Shown here piece after piece: positions 13,701 through 41,919 of a stretch of DNA of 64,000 nt. Made by a program: the position numbers and the translations under genes. The stretch comes from Galaxea fascicularis (taxonomy: Eukaryota; Cnidaria; Anthozoa; Scleractinia; Euphylliidae). Each line of letters begins with the position of its first letter. Positions within the stretch are counted from its first letter, which is position 1. Under the pieces are notes generated by a model. The model had not been told where the DNA came from. It was given only the letters and a program-made list of their open reading frames with translations, and did not search any database. The stretch covers positions 22,364,707-22,428,706 of the forward strand of contig OX419341.1 of assembly GCA_948470475.1 (NCBI GenBank), written 5' to 3'.

Positions 13701-16700
13701 GGGAGGTTAGTTTTAACAGTTCGGATATAAAGAAATATAACGATAGAAAGAGAAGTAAAAATCTTCAACGCTTACGGTTCTTCCTCAAGATCTTTCAGTT
13801 TTACAAGTCCTGTTGGAATGTACCCATAACCACTGGTGCTGCAAACGTAACAGACAGCAATAACTGCTCTTTCTTCATTAATCCGCTTACTGCTCTAAAG
13901 ATCTTACGGAGCTTGCAAGGGCGTAACGTTAACGTTTTCGATAGAAAAAATAAATTTGAACAATTTTCCCAGTAAATGGCAAAGCTTAACTACTTTGTAC
14001 GTTTGTGTTTTTCTTTTTTTTTTTTTTTCGTTTCACGCCAAGAGGACCGAACAACAAACAGACCATGTCCACCGCACTGAGGTTGTACATTATTCCCACC
14101 TCACCAATCCGTTGCAAAAGATGTTGCATCGCAATTTATGTGCATCATTAGGCAAGAGTGAGCCATAATTTATGAATTTCCGACAACCAGACAGTGTTTT
14201 TGTTTTGGCAATCAAAACTGGGTTCACATTGCATATTTACTGACTCGGAAACAATCCGGCAACTAACTAGCATGGCCGAACATAACTTAGACCATTGAAA
14301 TATGCCAGGGACAATGAAACTAAATGTAGCTTACGATGTTGTTGAGAATGCTTTCCATTCCATTATGCCAGAGGCATCAGAGACTGTCAAGTGGTCACCC
14401 TGAAATATAGCAATGAGTACTCATAAACGCGCCTTAACGGCTGTCACGAACATGGGAGTCAGCCTATTGCTTGTGTGATCGACTTAGGCCATAATTATTG
14501 TTCTACGCTACTGGTGGAAAAGCTGTTACTGGAAGCAAGAGTTCTTTCTTACAGTCACTTTTAATACTTATTCGGCCACATTCCTCTCCGAAAATAAGGA
14601 TAAAACACAATCTGACTTTATTTTCGACGAGGGATGTCAAAAGATGGGCTTAAGAGCTGCCCGCTAAAAAGCCCGCTATTTTGAAATAGGCGTTAAAAGA
14701 GACCCCATGTTTCAATAACGATTGCAGTATTATGCATGTCATTCTTCCCAAACATTCGCGAAGTGTCAGTGACCTTTGGGAATTACAGTCGAACCTCCCG
14801 TTGAGACCACCACTGGTCAGCGACTACATCCCGTAACCAGCCGATTTTAAAAAATGCCAAAAGTCAGTAAACACTCGTCGCTGAAGCGTTCCCCTCTGAG
14901 AAAGTCGAGTGCGCTGACTGTTACACTGCATTTAGTGCTCAGTTGGTTTTCGTTGAAGACCCCACAACACTACACCAGATTAAAGGATGCAAAGGTATGG
15001 TGGTTTCAACTATTGCTAGCATTAAAAAAAATGTGGTTCTGAGTTATAATTAGTCAGTAAGGTATTTTCTTTCTGGTGTTTTTAGTTGATGGTCCTTTCT
15101 CTCTCATCGACTGAACAAAACACACTTAGTAAAGAGACGTTTGCTATCTAATTGATTCTTCATAGTCGGGAAACAATTAGCACTGAGTCTGGCAGTCACT
15201 CTAGTCTCTGAAGTTCTGTACTGCAACATTGGTTTGTAGCAAGATGCGATATGAGGGTTTAGACCAGAATCACAACGTGGAGTTTGCAATTATTTGCATA
15301 TGCTTATCCCCAAAATGTACACCCCATGAGGCCTGACCTCTTTTAAGCGACCACTTCCCGTCTCGTAAGCGACCACCAGGCGACCATCAAGGCCTGGACG
15401 TTTGGGTGATCGCTGACGGGGTGTTTGATCATGACTGTGGTTTTAGTGGCTGATTAAAATGTGTTAATCGTTTCCCATCACACTTCTCATACCGTGTTGA
15501 AAGGAAGACTCCCTGGCATGTCAGAGTAATGGGACTCTCGAGCAACAACTCCAAAACCAGTGAATGCGATGGCAGGCGATAACTGATGCAAGAGGGAAGT
15601 ATATATTAAATCAAATCGAATAAAATCAACTTTGTTTAACGAGGGTGATCATGACACATAACAGTAGATATGACTGACAGTGGAATTTGGAATTTATTGG
15701 GATTTTTATCCTTCCTTTACCTTTTGTTTCTCTTTATTTTAAGGCATGGTAATGAGTTTGAAACAAAAGAAAATTTAAACCAAGGATAAAATTAAACCAC
15801 AACATATACAGCGCTAACAAAATTTAAAAAAATAACCCTTGGGTTGACATGTGAATTTGGGTAAGCATGAGCGTGAGCACAGACATCAGAAAATTTATCA
15901 CAGGCTCAAGCTTAACTGGAAATATAAAATGCAGCTGAAATCGGTAAAATGTCCATCTGAAAGCAGTTATTGTACGCAGAAAACTTTCTTGAGCCAGACA
16001 TATATATTTTCATAGTAACTTCCTTTTATCTATCATCTCTGGTACGTCGCAGACGTATGATTACCTTATGCCTTTTGATTTCTGGTATGCCTGTGGGTGT
16101 AAAAGAGAAGCGGCACCAGTGTTAGTCGGATAAGTTTGAGATGGAACAGGACTTTTCTGTTTCCTTAAAGCGATTGAATCCCAGGGAACTGATGAGGTAC
16201 TTCACATAGTTGCGCTGTACCTAACGATTCTTCGTGCTAGGGTTACCTTTTCTTCCTAGATGTATGCCAGATGGCAGCGAAATAGAAAAAAAAAACAAAC
16301 AACAACAACAACAACAACAAATCACATGCAGTATTTCAAATTGACAGAAAAGTGGACGGAAAACTGAAATGTAGATATGGCAGAAGAAAATGAGCAAAGA
16401 TTCCTTAAAGAAATTGAAAGGCAAGACAACACTTGCCGTTGAGTCTTTGTTGTATTGAAATACCTGGGATTTACACATTGCGGACTCTCAAAGCTCGCCT
16501 ATTTGCCGATAACAATGCGTTTTTCAAGCACTCCTATAATAATAATAATCGGGTTTAACAGTGGACATCCACGTAGTGGCTGTTATCATCCACTGTATCC
16601 GGATCGAATTACAATTTGGAAAGTGTTCGTTTTTGCGGAGAGGGGAAAACCGGAGTACCCGGAGAAAAACCTCTTGGAGCAGAGACGAGAACCAACAACA

Positions 16701-19700
16701 AACTCAACCCACATATGGCGCCAAGACCGGGAATCGAACCTGGAGCACATTGTTGGGAGGCGAGTGCTCTCACCACTGCACTATCCCCCGGCTTTCCTCC
16801 CTGCATATCTCAGTTATCCCTGGGGCACCTAATAAGGAAAGTGGTCTCAATATAAAGCGTAATATGACGTTCTTACCATAAATTGTTGATGGTTTGCATC
16901 CAGGAGAGCTGCGGTAAGTCACAGCTTTGCAACATGACCATGATTTCCCGGTAAAGCGACCGGGGTGGTATTGGACCAGGCGAACTGGATTGTCTACACA
17001 AGCTAAAAAGTCATTAAGCAATCATTCAAATAGAGAGCTGAAAGTGGTACAAAGCATTACAGGACAGCAAATGACGATCAAAATACATTTAACCAATAGT
17101 ACAATAGGGCAGTCTTCAATTGACTGTCGAAAGTACTTCAAGAATGCTTTGGTATGGATTTACTTCGCTCTGTGATTGGCTGATAAAACTTGTTCTCAGA
17201 CGGTAGAACGGTCTATATCCAAAGGGGTCGTCACACAGAGGAATAGATTTTACCTTTTAATTTCGAGCAACAATGAACAACAAGGTCTCACAAACAAGAT
17301 GTCTTCTCTCGAGTTACATGTGTCAAAAAATGCGCCCGCGATACAGCCAAGCGTCAACCCCGCAAAGTCACCAGGGTAACGAGCCAATTTTGATTGTCAA
17401 CAAAACTTGTGCCAATTTCTCAGCTAATGAGACACAAAACACGCACGCGCGTTTTCCCAAGCTTGGCGCCGGCTGAATGATTATAATTATGATTGTTCAT
17501 TGCGCTGCCTGCGTCTCTTGTGATTGATCAGAGTAACTGCTTTCGTTTTAGTTTCACGACTCTCAACTAAAAAGTGCTTTTTCTCCAATACACCATTTTG
17601 TTTATGATCAGTTCCAAGTGAGTTTTGAGTAGATCCAGTCCTTTGTGGGGGCAAACGGTCAAAATTAGAATTTCAAATTACGTCTTTGAATGGTCGTTTC
17701 CCCCCACAAAGGACTGGATCTACCCATAATTCACTTGGAACTGATCATTAGCAAAGTGGTGTATTGTTATGCATTGGTGTCAGTAACCCAATTAGTTTGA
17801 TTGGCTTCAAGCACGCATCCAATTTCTGTTGGCACCGTTGCCGTTACGCTACCTCTAGCGAAAATTAATGACTGGGCTACAACGTTTTGGCTACACGCTT
17901 ACAAACGAAGACACGATAATATGTGTAAACAGAAACAATATTTTTTTATTGATTGAAAACGACTTGAAGAATGTCAGTCTAACAGTGGAGGACATGGCGA
18001 ACAAATGATGTACTTTACACAGTTCGCAATCAGACGCAGCCTGTACATCAGTGGAACTCGTATGTAATTAGTTCGGTCATGGGTCATTTTCTTACCTGAT
18101 TTCAACGAACACAACCACGAATCAAATTCCTCAACTTCATAAGCAGACAGGTAAAGAGTTCGAGTGTTGGAGTTGTCTTTCTTTGTGTGACAGTGATATG
18201 TTATCTGGGAAAAGGAAACAATTGAATTAAATTCGTTGAACAACTGTATTTCTGAGACAAAAGGAAGGGAAAGTGCCCGCTCGGAGAGTGTCTCTCCCCC
18301 TCAAACCTCACTTGTCTGAGCCCTTTTGTTAAAAAAAAAGGGAGGAACAAGGAAAGGACAAGCAAACGTTGAAGACGGGATCGTTATGTTTTTCAAGAAA
18401 CATTCAGGCCTATGGAAGGCCATATGCACGGTGGAGGGAGGTATTTTCGTCTCTCGTCAATTGAGACAGAATTAAGGATATAACAGGGAAAACAGCAGGT
18501 GTATAACTCTTTAAACGTCGATCTATCCGCCTTTATCTCTGACATAAGCAATGTTGTTAGCATTGCCCATTGTAAGAGGAACTGGAGAGGGTGTTTCAGC
18601 ACCTTTTGACACTGGCCTGTACTGAGGTTTTGTAATATTGATACTATCTGAGTCACTCTAAATGTGGTAGATTTTATTGTACACAAAGCGAGTGTTTAAA
18701 ATCGGGAGCGTGATTTATACATTTCAAATTAAAAGATAATCTAAGCGACAGAGGTTTCGAAGCAACAAATCTATCCCTAAGAGAATTTTCTATCAACAGA
18801 CAAACCGGCGAAAGGAGACGGAAGCGGAAGTGAGTGGGAGACTGGAGGAGAAGGTTAGAAGCAGTCGTTCCCAGTGTTACAGGAACTCTCAAATGTACGT
18901 GTGCTTTTTTTAAGGTAAAGTCGGAGCACTCTCGGGCGGATCACACCAAGATAAATGTCCAGGAGATAAGCGCTCTCCCACCATTTATCTTCGGAGAAAT
19001 GAATACAGCGGACCGAAAAAAAGAAAGGGAGAGGAAAGATCTCAATACAGCAGTTGGACTTCTTCAGTTCCGATTTTTGGATTTAGAGAAAGGTAAGCGA
19101 GCCACTCGAGGAGAACTAGACAAACCTGAAAACAGAGTGCCTGCCCAAAGGCACCATCGTCCACTTCCTCAACTGATTGGATGTTGATGACGTCGATGGA
19201 AAATTCTGGCTTTTCCCCTTTCGTCTGTAAAAACACGGAGGATAAAAATCCAGGTCGGTAAAAAGTGATCGATTAGGAAAGCAAAAGTAGAATGATGTTT
19301 AAACTACACTCAAACGCGGTATCCTTCATCTTGGAAAAATGGTAGTAACACCTACACTCTCTGAAAAGTTGGAAAAGGAAGCAAGGAGTGGAAGCAATAA
19401 TGTTCAGCTTCAAGTGATTAATCAGTTAGGATGTTATGGCATGCAGAAATGCCTAATCGCCGTTTGGTGACAAGGCAAACATTTATTTACTCTTTCTGTG
19501 AAACGTTAAATGAAAACATAATTGGCTTAGCTTTGAAGACCATGAATTGGGGTCCAATAAAACAGAATAAAACCCGACTTAAAGTTGATAACCCTCTCAG
19601 GATCCAGACTCATTCAGTTTATCTTATAATTAATTGCCACATGATCCTGTTTTGTCGATTCAGTTTTCATTAGGTAATTATTATCCTTTTTTCAAACTGC

Positions 19701-20609
19701 CTGTATTTCATGGAGCCAAAATGGGATGATCTGGATAATGAGTGCAAAAGATTAGAAGAGAACCGATTTTCATTGGCTGCATTGTTTACATAGACTGATC
19801 TAAATTGTGGCGTGGTAATTGATTTACTGAACATTTCAGGAAGTTAGAGGCACGTCCAGTGGAAAAAAAAAAAGGAAAAAAGAAAGAAAAACGTGAGAAA
19901 AAGAAGTCGAATTATACTTTCGCCATACGGTCCGTGATAGTAAATTTCACAAGTCATATTAGTGAATTTTTCATGTTTGCATTGGTTCCTTACTAAGCTT
20001 TAACGGAGATTCTGGTTAACCGCAACGCAATGAATTAGAGCGGAATTCTGTGATGGCATCGGGCTCGAACTGATATGCAAGTAAGGAATTTTCAGAAAGT
20101 CAATAGAGTGGTAAGACAAGGTTACCCTTAGAAAGCTGATTCAAGCGGTCTGGAACCAAGCCATCTCAGATTTGTCTTTGTTTGTTTTGAAATATACTTA
20201 CGTTAACGACTCCACAATGCTATAAAATTACGCTCACAGACGTTGCATCTTGGTTTGGCTGTGAGGCTCGATCGCTCGACCTAAGGCATTATTCAATCAC
20301 GTTAAGTAAAACTTGGAGATGCAAAGACTTGGTGCTTACCTCCCTAGCATGTGATTCTCGAACCAATGCCTCGAGTAGATGTATTTCTTCTCATATTGAT
20401 TTAAACGATTTACTACGGTATGCACAAAAACAGTAACCGTTTAAACTCACCCATTGCGCGGAGCTGTGATAATATTCAAACGAGACGTCTGTCAGCACTC
20501 CAAACACTCCTTCGAATAACGACTTCGTGAGAAAGCTGCGTCTCTTAGTTCTTCTCACTAAAATATTCCCACAGAAGTTGGCAGTCTCTGCTTTCTTTAT
20601 TGGCTCCAT
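2996..20609 (-). CDS. Tec-family-like pseudokinase (PH-BTK-SH3-SH2-pseudokinase) with coiled-coil tail, 21 exons
   Basis: Exons, high to low: 20609-20451, 19224-19126, 18204-18096, 16993-16877, 16090-16065, 15582-15493, 14399-14335, 13838-13776, 13415-13361, 12038-11956, 11726-11575, 10294-10247, 9891-9827, 9409-9300, 8497-8409, 8007-7874, 6594-6435, 5990-5932, 5804-5724, 5203-5107, 4728-2996. All introns are GT-AG and all phases join without a stop, giving about 1197 residues. Domain order PH, BTK zinc motif, SH3, SH2, kinase is diagnostic of Tec kinases (BTK, TEC, ITK), which act downstream of receptors at PIP3-rich membrane; residues 1-621 match their usual length. The first ATG after an upstream in-frame TGA is taken as start. 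Motifs needed for ATP binding and phosphotransfer are missing, so the product is probably a non-catalytic scaffold. Least certain are exon 10 and the junction to the tail exon. The Tec-like identity is firm; the scaffold role is inference. Confidence 0.88.
5107..9891 (-). CDS. Exons 13-20 of the Tec-like gene: pseudokinase domain
   Basis: Starts with IWKVDWAEID, the 'W.i....i' lead-in of Tec/Src kinases. Visible in order: glycine loop position reads TVSSLP (all Gly gone); VAIK reads ALIH (Lys to His, about H392); the helix C Glu is Gln (FRNQSRLM, Q409); then LNHDNIVRLYGV, GDLSEYLKR and YIINGMVYLHD; the HRD motif is HGE (485-487); DFG reads NES (500-502). Structural motifs are kept: APE (524-526), SDVWAFG (536-542) and SARPTFQELR near the end. 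The activation segment is about seven residues shorter than in TEC. Loss of every catalytic motif together with an intact fold indicates a true pseudokinase rather than a pseudogene, since the eight exons are open and in phase. Confidence 0.88.
7272..7314. repeat. Small perfect hairpin
   Basis: GGTACCTAATTTT and AAAATTAGGTACC flank a 12-base loop in an intron of the Tec-like gene. Confidence 0.7.
7611..7832 (+). repeat. Dispersed repeat, copy 1
   Basis: Shares CCCTAAGAGTGATCAGCATC and the following 200 bases, with indels, with 46336-46550. Lies in an intron of the Tec-like gene. Family not named. Confidence 0.65.
8697..8870 (+). repeat. tRNA-derived SINE
   Basis: GCTGACGCAGTGGTTAGAGC and GGGTTCGATTA are RNA polymerase III A- and B-box-like. 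They are followed by a body shared with the copy at 16.6 kb (GAGGTTTTTCTCCGGGTACT). Sits in an intron of the Tec-like gene, opposite strand. A poly-C run follows at about 8919. Confidence 0.7.
10247..13415 (-). CDS. Exons 9-12 of the Tec-like gene: divergent SH2 domain
   Basis: Exon 9 (13415-13361) begins WFFDEIPTTITAAIL, the SH2 start 'W(Y/F)....tr..ae.lL'. Exon 11 (11726-11575) carries VKHMEVLL and FDSIQQLLDQCKQH, matching the strand 'VKHY.i' and the helix 'F.si.eLi.yh..h'. Exon 12 (10294-10247) gives VGITLEKYPAL, matching 'GLi..LkYPv' of Tec SH2 domains. The middle exon is my best candidate (12038-11956): a good acceptor TTTCCTAG, phase 0 in and phase 2 out as required, and its donor lies in a GT repeat. 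It contains GGFHDFVFLARC. Either the FLVR arginine is lost, or FLAR is a displaced FLVR followed by a loss of about 20 residues. Normal phosphotyrosine binding is doubtful in both cases. Confidence 0.72.
11943..11956 (+). repeat. CA repeat at the proposed SH2 exon donor
   Basis: Six or so CA units; on the minus strand they form GT(n), which supplies the 5' splice site of candidate exon 10 of the Tec-like gene. Confidence 0.8.
13776..15582 (-). CDS. Exons 6-8 of the Tec-like gene: degenerate SH3 domain
   Basis: Exon 6 (15582-15493) encodes FGVVARESHYSDMPGSL at the place of the SH3 start 'VVALYDY'. Exon 7 (14399-14335) has GDHLTVSDAS then MEWKAF, matching 'kGDe..vle...WWrAr'. Exon 8 (13838-13776) has GYGYIPTGLVKL, matching 'GyIPSNYV'. 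The fold signature is clear, but peptide-binding aromatics are changed: ALYDY becomes ARESHY, the first Trp of the WW pair becomes Glu, and the SNY tyrosine becomes Leu. Binding of normal PxxP ligands is therefore unlikely. Phases at the joins are 0, 0 and 2, all consistent. Confidence 0.8.
14788..15435. mobile_element. Probable DNA-transposon remnant in the Tec-like gene
   Basis: ACAGTCGAACCTCCCG with GACCACC at the left and repeated AAGCGACCAC near 15345-15380 resemble the ends of pogo/Tigger-like elements seen in cnidarians. The right terminus is not clear. Confidence 0.3.
16065..16993 (-). CDS. Exons 4-5 of the Tec-like gene: BTK zinc motif and 26-nt linker microexon
   Basis: Exon 4 (16993-16877) follows the PH domain directly, as in all Tec kinases. 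It shows VQYHPGRF, then SWSCCKAV and SSPGC, so the four zinc ligands are visible at about H132, C143, C144 and C155. The spacing between the CC pair and the last Cys is 10 residues, one more than in BTK. This motif is nearly unique to Tec kinases and a few Ras-GAPs, and gives the best single proof of family. Exon 5 (16090-16065) is a 26-nt microexon coding IPEIKRHK; it is the only piece I found whose splice sites and phase link exon 4 (phase 1) to the SH3 exon (phase 0). It sits where other Tec proteins have the basic, proline-rich Tec-homology linker. Confidence 0.85.
16618..16800 (-). repeat. tRNA-derived SINE, second copy of the 8.7-kb family
   Basis: On the minus strand: AGTGCAGTGGTGAGAGCACT (A box), GGTTCGATTCC (B box), then the same GAGGTTTTTCTCCGGGTACT body. 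The two copies differ in the tRNA part but agree closely in the body, which marks one family. It lies in the Tec-like intron after the BTK exon. Confidence 0.72.
17586..17766. mobile_element. Fold-back MITE
   Basis: Arms of about 65 bases, near-perfect inverted copies: CAATACACC...GTCCTTTGTGGGGG against CCCCCACAAAGGAC...GGTGTATTG, with a short centre. In the Tec-like gene, intron 3. Confidence 0.75.
18096..20609 (-). CDS. Exons 1-3 of the Tec-like gene: PH domain
   Basis: Residues 1-123. Exon 1 has a basic stretch (VRRTKRRSF) followed by strands ending FGVLTDVSFEYY, the usual PH start. Exon 2 carries FSIDVINIQSVEEV, matching the Tec-type strand 'IDV..I.CVE.V', and ends in CFQ. Exon 3 ends with LYLSAYEVEEFDSWLCSLK, the classic PH C-terminal helix with its invariant Trp. 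Aligned to BTK, the arginine that binds PIP3 (R28 in the 'KKRLFLL' strand) is replaced; the local sequence is FEGVFGVL. Membrane binding by the usual inositol lipid contact is therefore doubtful. Junctions are phase 0, 0 and 1. Confidence 0.85.
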
Positions 20610-21708
20610 AAGACTGAACAACGAATTTAGAAAACCACAGACCGTAAATTGCTTGAGCAAACTCTTCGTCCTTCACTTTGCATATTTCAAAGCTGAAACG
20701 GGAATGCTTGTTCTGTGATTCTGTAGTGCACTGCAAACGCCATAAACACTATCGTCAGACGGTTGTGTTTGAGAAAAGTACAAAGTTCTAAGGAGCGCGC
20801 GCGGTTATAGTTGTAGTCTCTCGCCTCAGGATACCGACAATCTTGCCTAACTATAACAGTGTATTGATCCTTAACATTACACCACTCCGAGAACGTTGTC
20901 ACATTTTTTCGTTCGCGACTGTCAATTAAAACACTAAATTAGCTCTTTTATTGGCAATAAATTAGATTGGTACGGATCTACATTCTTAGAAAATTGACAC
21001 ATGACATATAAGTTAGTTTGTTTTGCGTAGAGCAACTTTACACTGAAAGGGAAAATCTGTCTAAAGAGGAAGAAGAATGTGTACACTGCGCATATTTCCG
21101 TAGTCACGAGGCCAGGCATTTATTGTAGGTACAGTAAAAGCACAGGTATCCCAACCCTAAATTAGAAAACCACAGGGCACATAGGCTATGGCGAGTGGAT
21201 GATGTTCGAATAATTAATTTTGAGAGGGCTAGCCGTGGTAGCACTTCTTTTCAGTACATAAATGGATTTAAAGAATTGTATAAATAAATATATATATAAT
21301 AAAAATACCGGTTTTATGGAATTTTAAGAATTTTTGTACCCTGTGATATGGATCGAATTTCAAAGAGCTGTGCTGTATTTGGAGTGAATTAAACTATATA
21401 TCACCATCTAATTTTTCTCGATGATTTGTTTTATTGGCCGGGTAGAAAATATCGAAATAGGGTGAAGCTACGCCGATCCCTTATTTCACTGGTTGTAAAA
21501 AAAAAAACAATCGGGGCAAGGGTCCTGTGCTGTTTGATTCACGGATTTTTCGCCCCAGTCCTCGTCCACGGTCACGGTCACGGTCACGGTCACCAGGTTT
21601 GTACGTCCCATTTCGGTGACAACTTCGGTTACGTTATACATCAATATCGTCATCGAACAAGGAAAGTCCAGCTAAGTAATCCTCTATATTCTTGCAATTA
21701 CCAATGCT
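20610..21708. promoter_or_regulatory. Shared head-to-head promoter region between the Tec-like gene and CLN3
   Basis: The two start codons lie 1.1 kb apart on opposite strands, so both promoters must lie here or in unseen 5' exons. No TATA box is clear. The block 21566-21594 holds a tandem repeat of the hexamer CACGGT (GTCAC half-sites) about 115 bases before the CLN3 ATG. Between 20750 and 20830 the sequence is locally GC-rich (GGAGCGCGCGCGG). The arrangement is seen directly; promoter function is inferred. Confidence 0.5.
21566..21594 (+). repeat. CACGGT hexamer tandem repeat upstream of CLN3
   Basis: About four to five copies of a six-base unit containing GTCAC. The unit resembles a half of the lysosomal CLEAR element (GTCACGTGAC) that TFEB binds in mammals, but no full palindrome is present. 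Confidence 0.75.
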
Positions 21709-39602
<17,894 letters not shown>

Positions 39603-39814
39603 CTTGCGGAAACGTTTATGAACATTTTTGGAGTTGTTCAAAATAAGATCGATTTGCTGGAGCATTCAGGGTGCATAATTTCCAACTATTTCCAAATACT
39701 GTGAACAAAATTTGACTACTTCTACTCAACTGAAACTGTCACGATCGACACAAATCTTCGTATTCCTCTGACGCCAGAAGAGTTTCAAGTGAAGAGTTCT
39801 CTAATCACGCAGTC

Positions 39815-39820
39815 AATAAA
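39815..39820 (+). terminator. Candidate CLN3 polyadenylation signal
   Basis: AATAAA about 210 bases after the CLN3 stop; a second AATAAA lies at about 40136. Neither cleavage site can be confirmed by sequence alone. Confidence 0.35.
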
Positions 39821-41536
39821 TTGAAAGACTTATATAAAGAGTGATTCAACAGGAGATCCGCTTTCAGGAAAGTTGGATATATCTACTATGGAAATTTTAA
39901 TGCTCTATAACTGAACCTTTTAGAGTTCGCGCATTTCCGGTCTATTCCACGTTTCGCGATTTGCAGTTGTATAGATCAGTTTATTTTTCAGTTGACGATA
40001 ATTTGTTCCCAGTGTCTGCTTGATATTTAAATACAGGGTCACCAAGCAGCCTTCAGGAGGCCGGGCTTGGTCAGCCTGGGGACAATGGTTGCCCCTGCCT
40101 GTGCACAGCCAGTGATTCCAGGCGCCATGCACGGAAATAAAAACGTCAAAATTCATTATCAATCAAACATTTATTGCCATATTGTTAAAATCCCATCAGC
40201 GTGTGGGTAATGACGCTCGATGTTAATTACAAGTCTTGAATAATTTGAATATTTTTTTTTAGAAAGCGTCCAAAGTTGTCCTCTCCGAAGAAAAATATAA
40301 ATTGTTTTCCTTTTAGAACTCTATGTACAAAACAAAATTAAATTAAAACGTCAATACTATGTACACTCTCGTTCATTTTATCATTATTGCATGTTTTCCT
40401 CTTTTAATAAGACTCGATTGTTGTGATGCAAATAAATATTTTCAAGCTTCTTGGAATTCTTTGAAAGCTTTGATATTGAAATACTGATAACTTTCATTAC
40501 GGACAGTACTTAACTGCCTTTGTCGGCGTTCTTGTCTAAATGTCAGTTTTTTTTTCTAGGATATGCAAGAATTCAATTTTCTTCGTTTCCCAATCATTGT
40601 AATTGTCCCAGGTGTCATAAAATTCGGTGATCCTTACTAAAATGTCGTTGCTCGATGCCCCTTAAATACGCTTCTTTAAATAGACTGTTTTTTGGATGAC
40701 ATAATAGAGTTCGAGGTCTTTGTCGAATGGCTTTTTTTACCTCCTTCATTACGACTTTATGTTGTGATCATAAGAGAACCTAACGGAACAAAGGCGTTTT
40801 CGAGCTGCGAACGGCGACCTCAATTGGACGTTTCGCCCATCGGCAGGGGTTTTGCACAAATTTTTATGTAAATCGTCTTTGTAAGGAGTAGAAGCCACTT
40901 ACGTAGTAACACAAATGTGGTAGGGTCAAGGCAGGTTAATAGAGAAAATGCCGGCGTCCGTTCCGGTTGCCGTCCGTCGCTCAGAAACGCCCGTTCTTAA
41001 GTTCCCACACATTTGTAGTTCCTCGTAGGACTTTTTGAGCACGCTATGATCATTTAAGTCCCTTTCTCTCCATACAAATCACTCCATTTTTCTCTCGTTC
41101 CACACAAAAGGGTTTTGTTTTCGGGGTGGGTGGGGGGGGGGGGGGGGGGGAATTTAAAAGTATCCATAAATTTGTGTATCGGTATGCAACGGGCTGCAAC
41201 ATCACTACTATGCTCTTTCAAACCTCACAACTTCATGAACGTGATTTTGGTACCTTCACACTGAACAGCTCCACATAAATCTTGATAAGTCGTGTTCTTT
41301 CGAAAATACTGCGTGCCGATGGATGCCACTTGACCTATTCATTGGTGGGACATGTCTTAGAGAATATCTTAATTGGAAAGAGCCTGTCGGTGAATGGAAA
41401 GGCTTTATGATAGTTCATTGACTAAAAGGAACTGGAATGAATGGAAATAATTCAGAATTCAGAACTTGATTTCAAAGCCCATGATGTTTTGAAACACAAA
41501 AATTTCAACTGATGGATTCGTAATGCATCTCGGAAT

Positions 41537-41919
41537 AGACCCGTCTCCAAAATGGCGGCAGAGGATTTGAATGAGTTAAAATTGAACTTAATGAAAAACG
41601 GATACCAATAGGAAGGGCACCTTTACTTTAGTAACCCTGCAAAGTGTCAGCATATTAGGTGTTAAATCAGCTGAGAAAATGTAAGTTGAAATTTGACAAA
41701 TTTGCAGACGTTTGTATGACTGGGGTATGGCATATACCCCCAGTCATACAAACGTCTGTAAGTTTTTCATTCTTCAACTTACATTTTCTCAGCTGATATT
41801 ACACCTGATATACTGAAACTTTGCAGGGTTGCTAAAGTAAAGGTGCTCTTTCTAGTGCTGGTATAAGTTTTTAATTTTAACTTATTCAAATTTTCGGCCG
41901 CCATTTTGGAGAAGGGTCT
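41537..41919. mobile_element. Long fold-back MITE
   Basis: Left AGACCCGTCTCCAAAATGGC pairs with right GCCATTTTGGAGAAGGGTCT. The inner half (CAGCTGAGAAAATGTAAGTT against its inverse, and CAGACGTTTGTATGACTGG against its inverse) is nearly perfect up to the centre near 41737. Between CLN3 and FGF. Confidence 0.8.
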
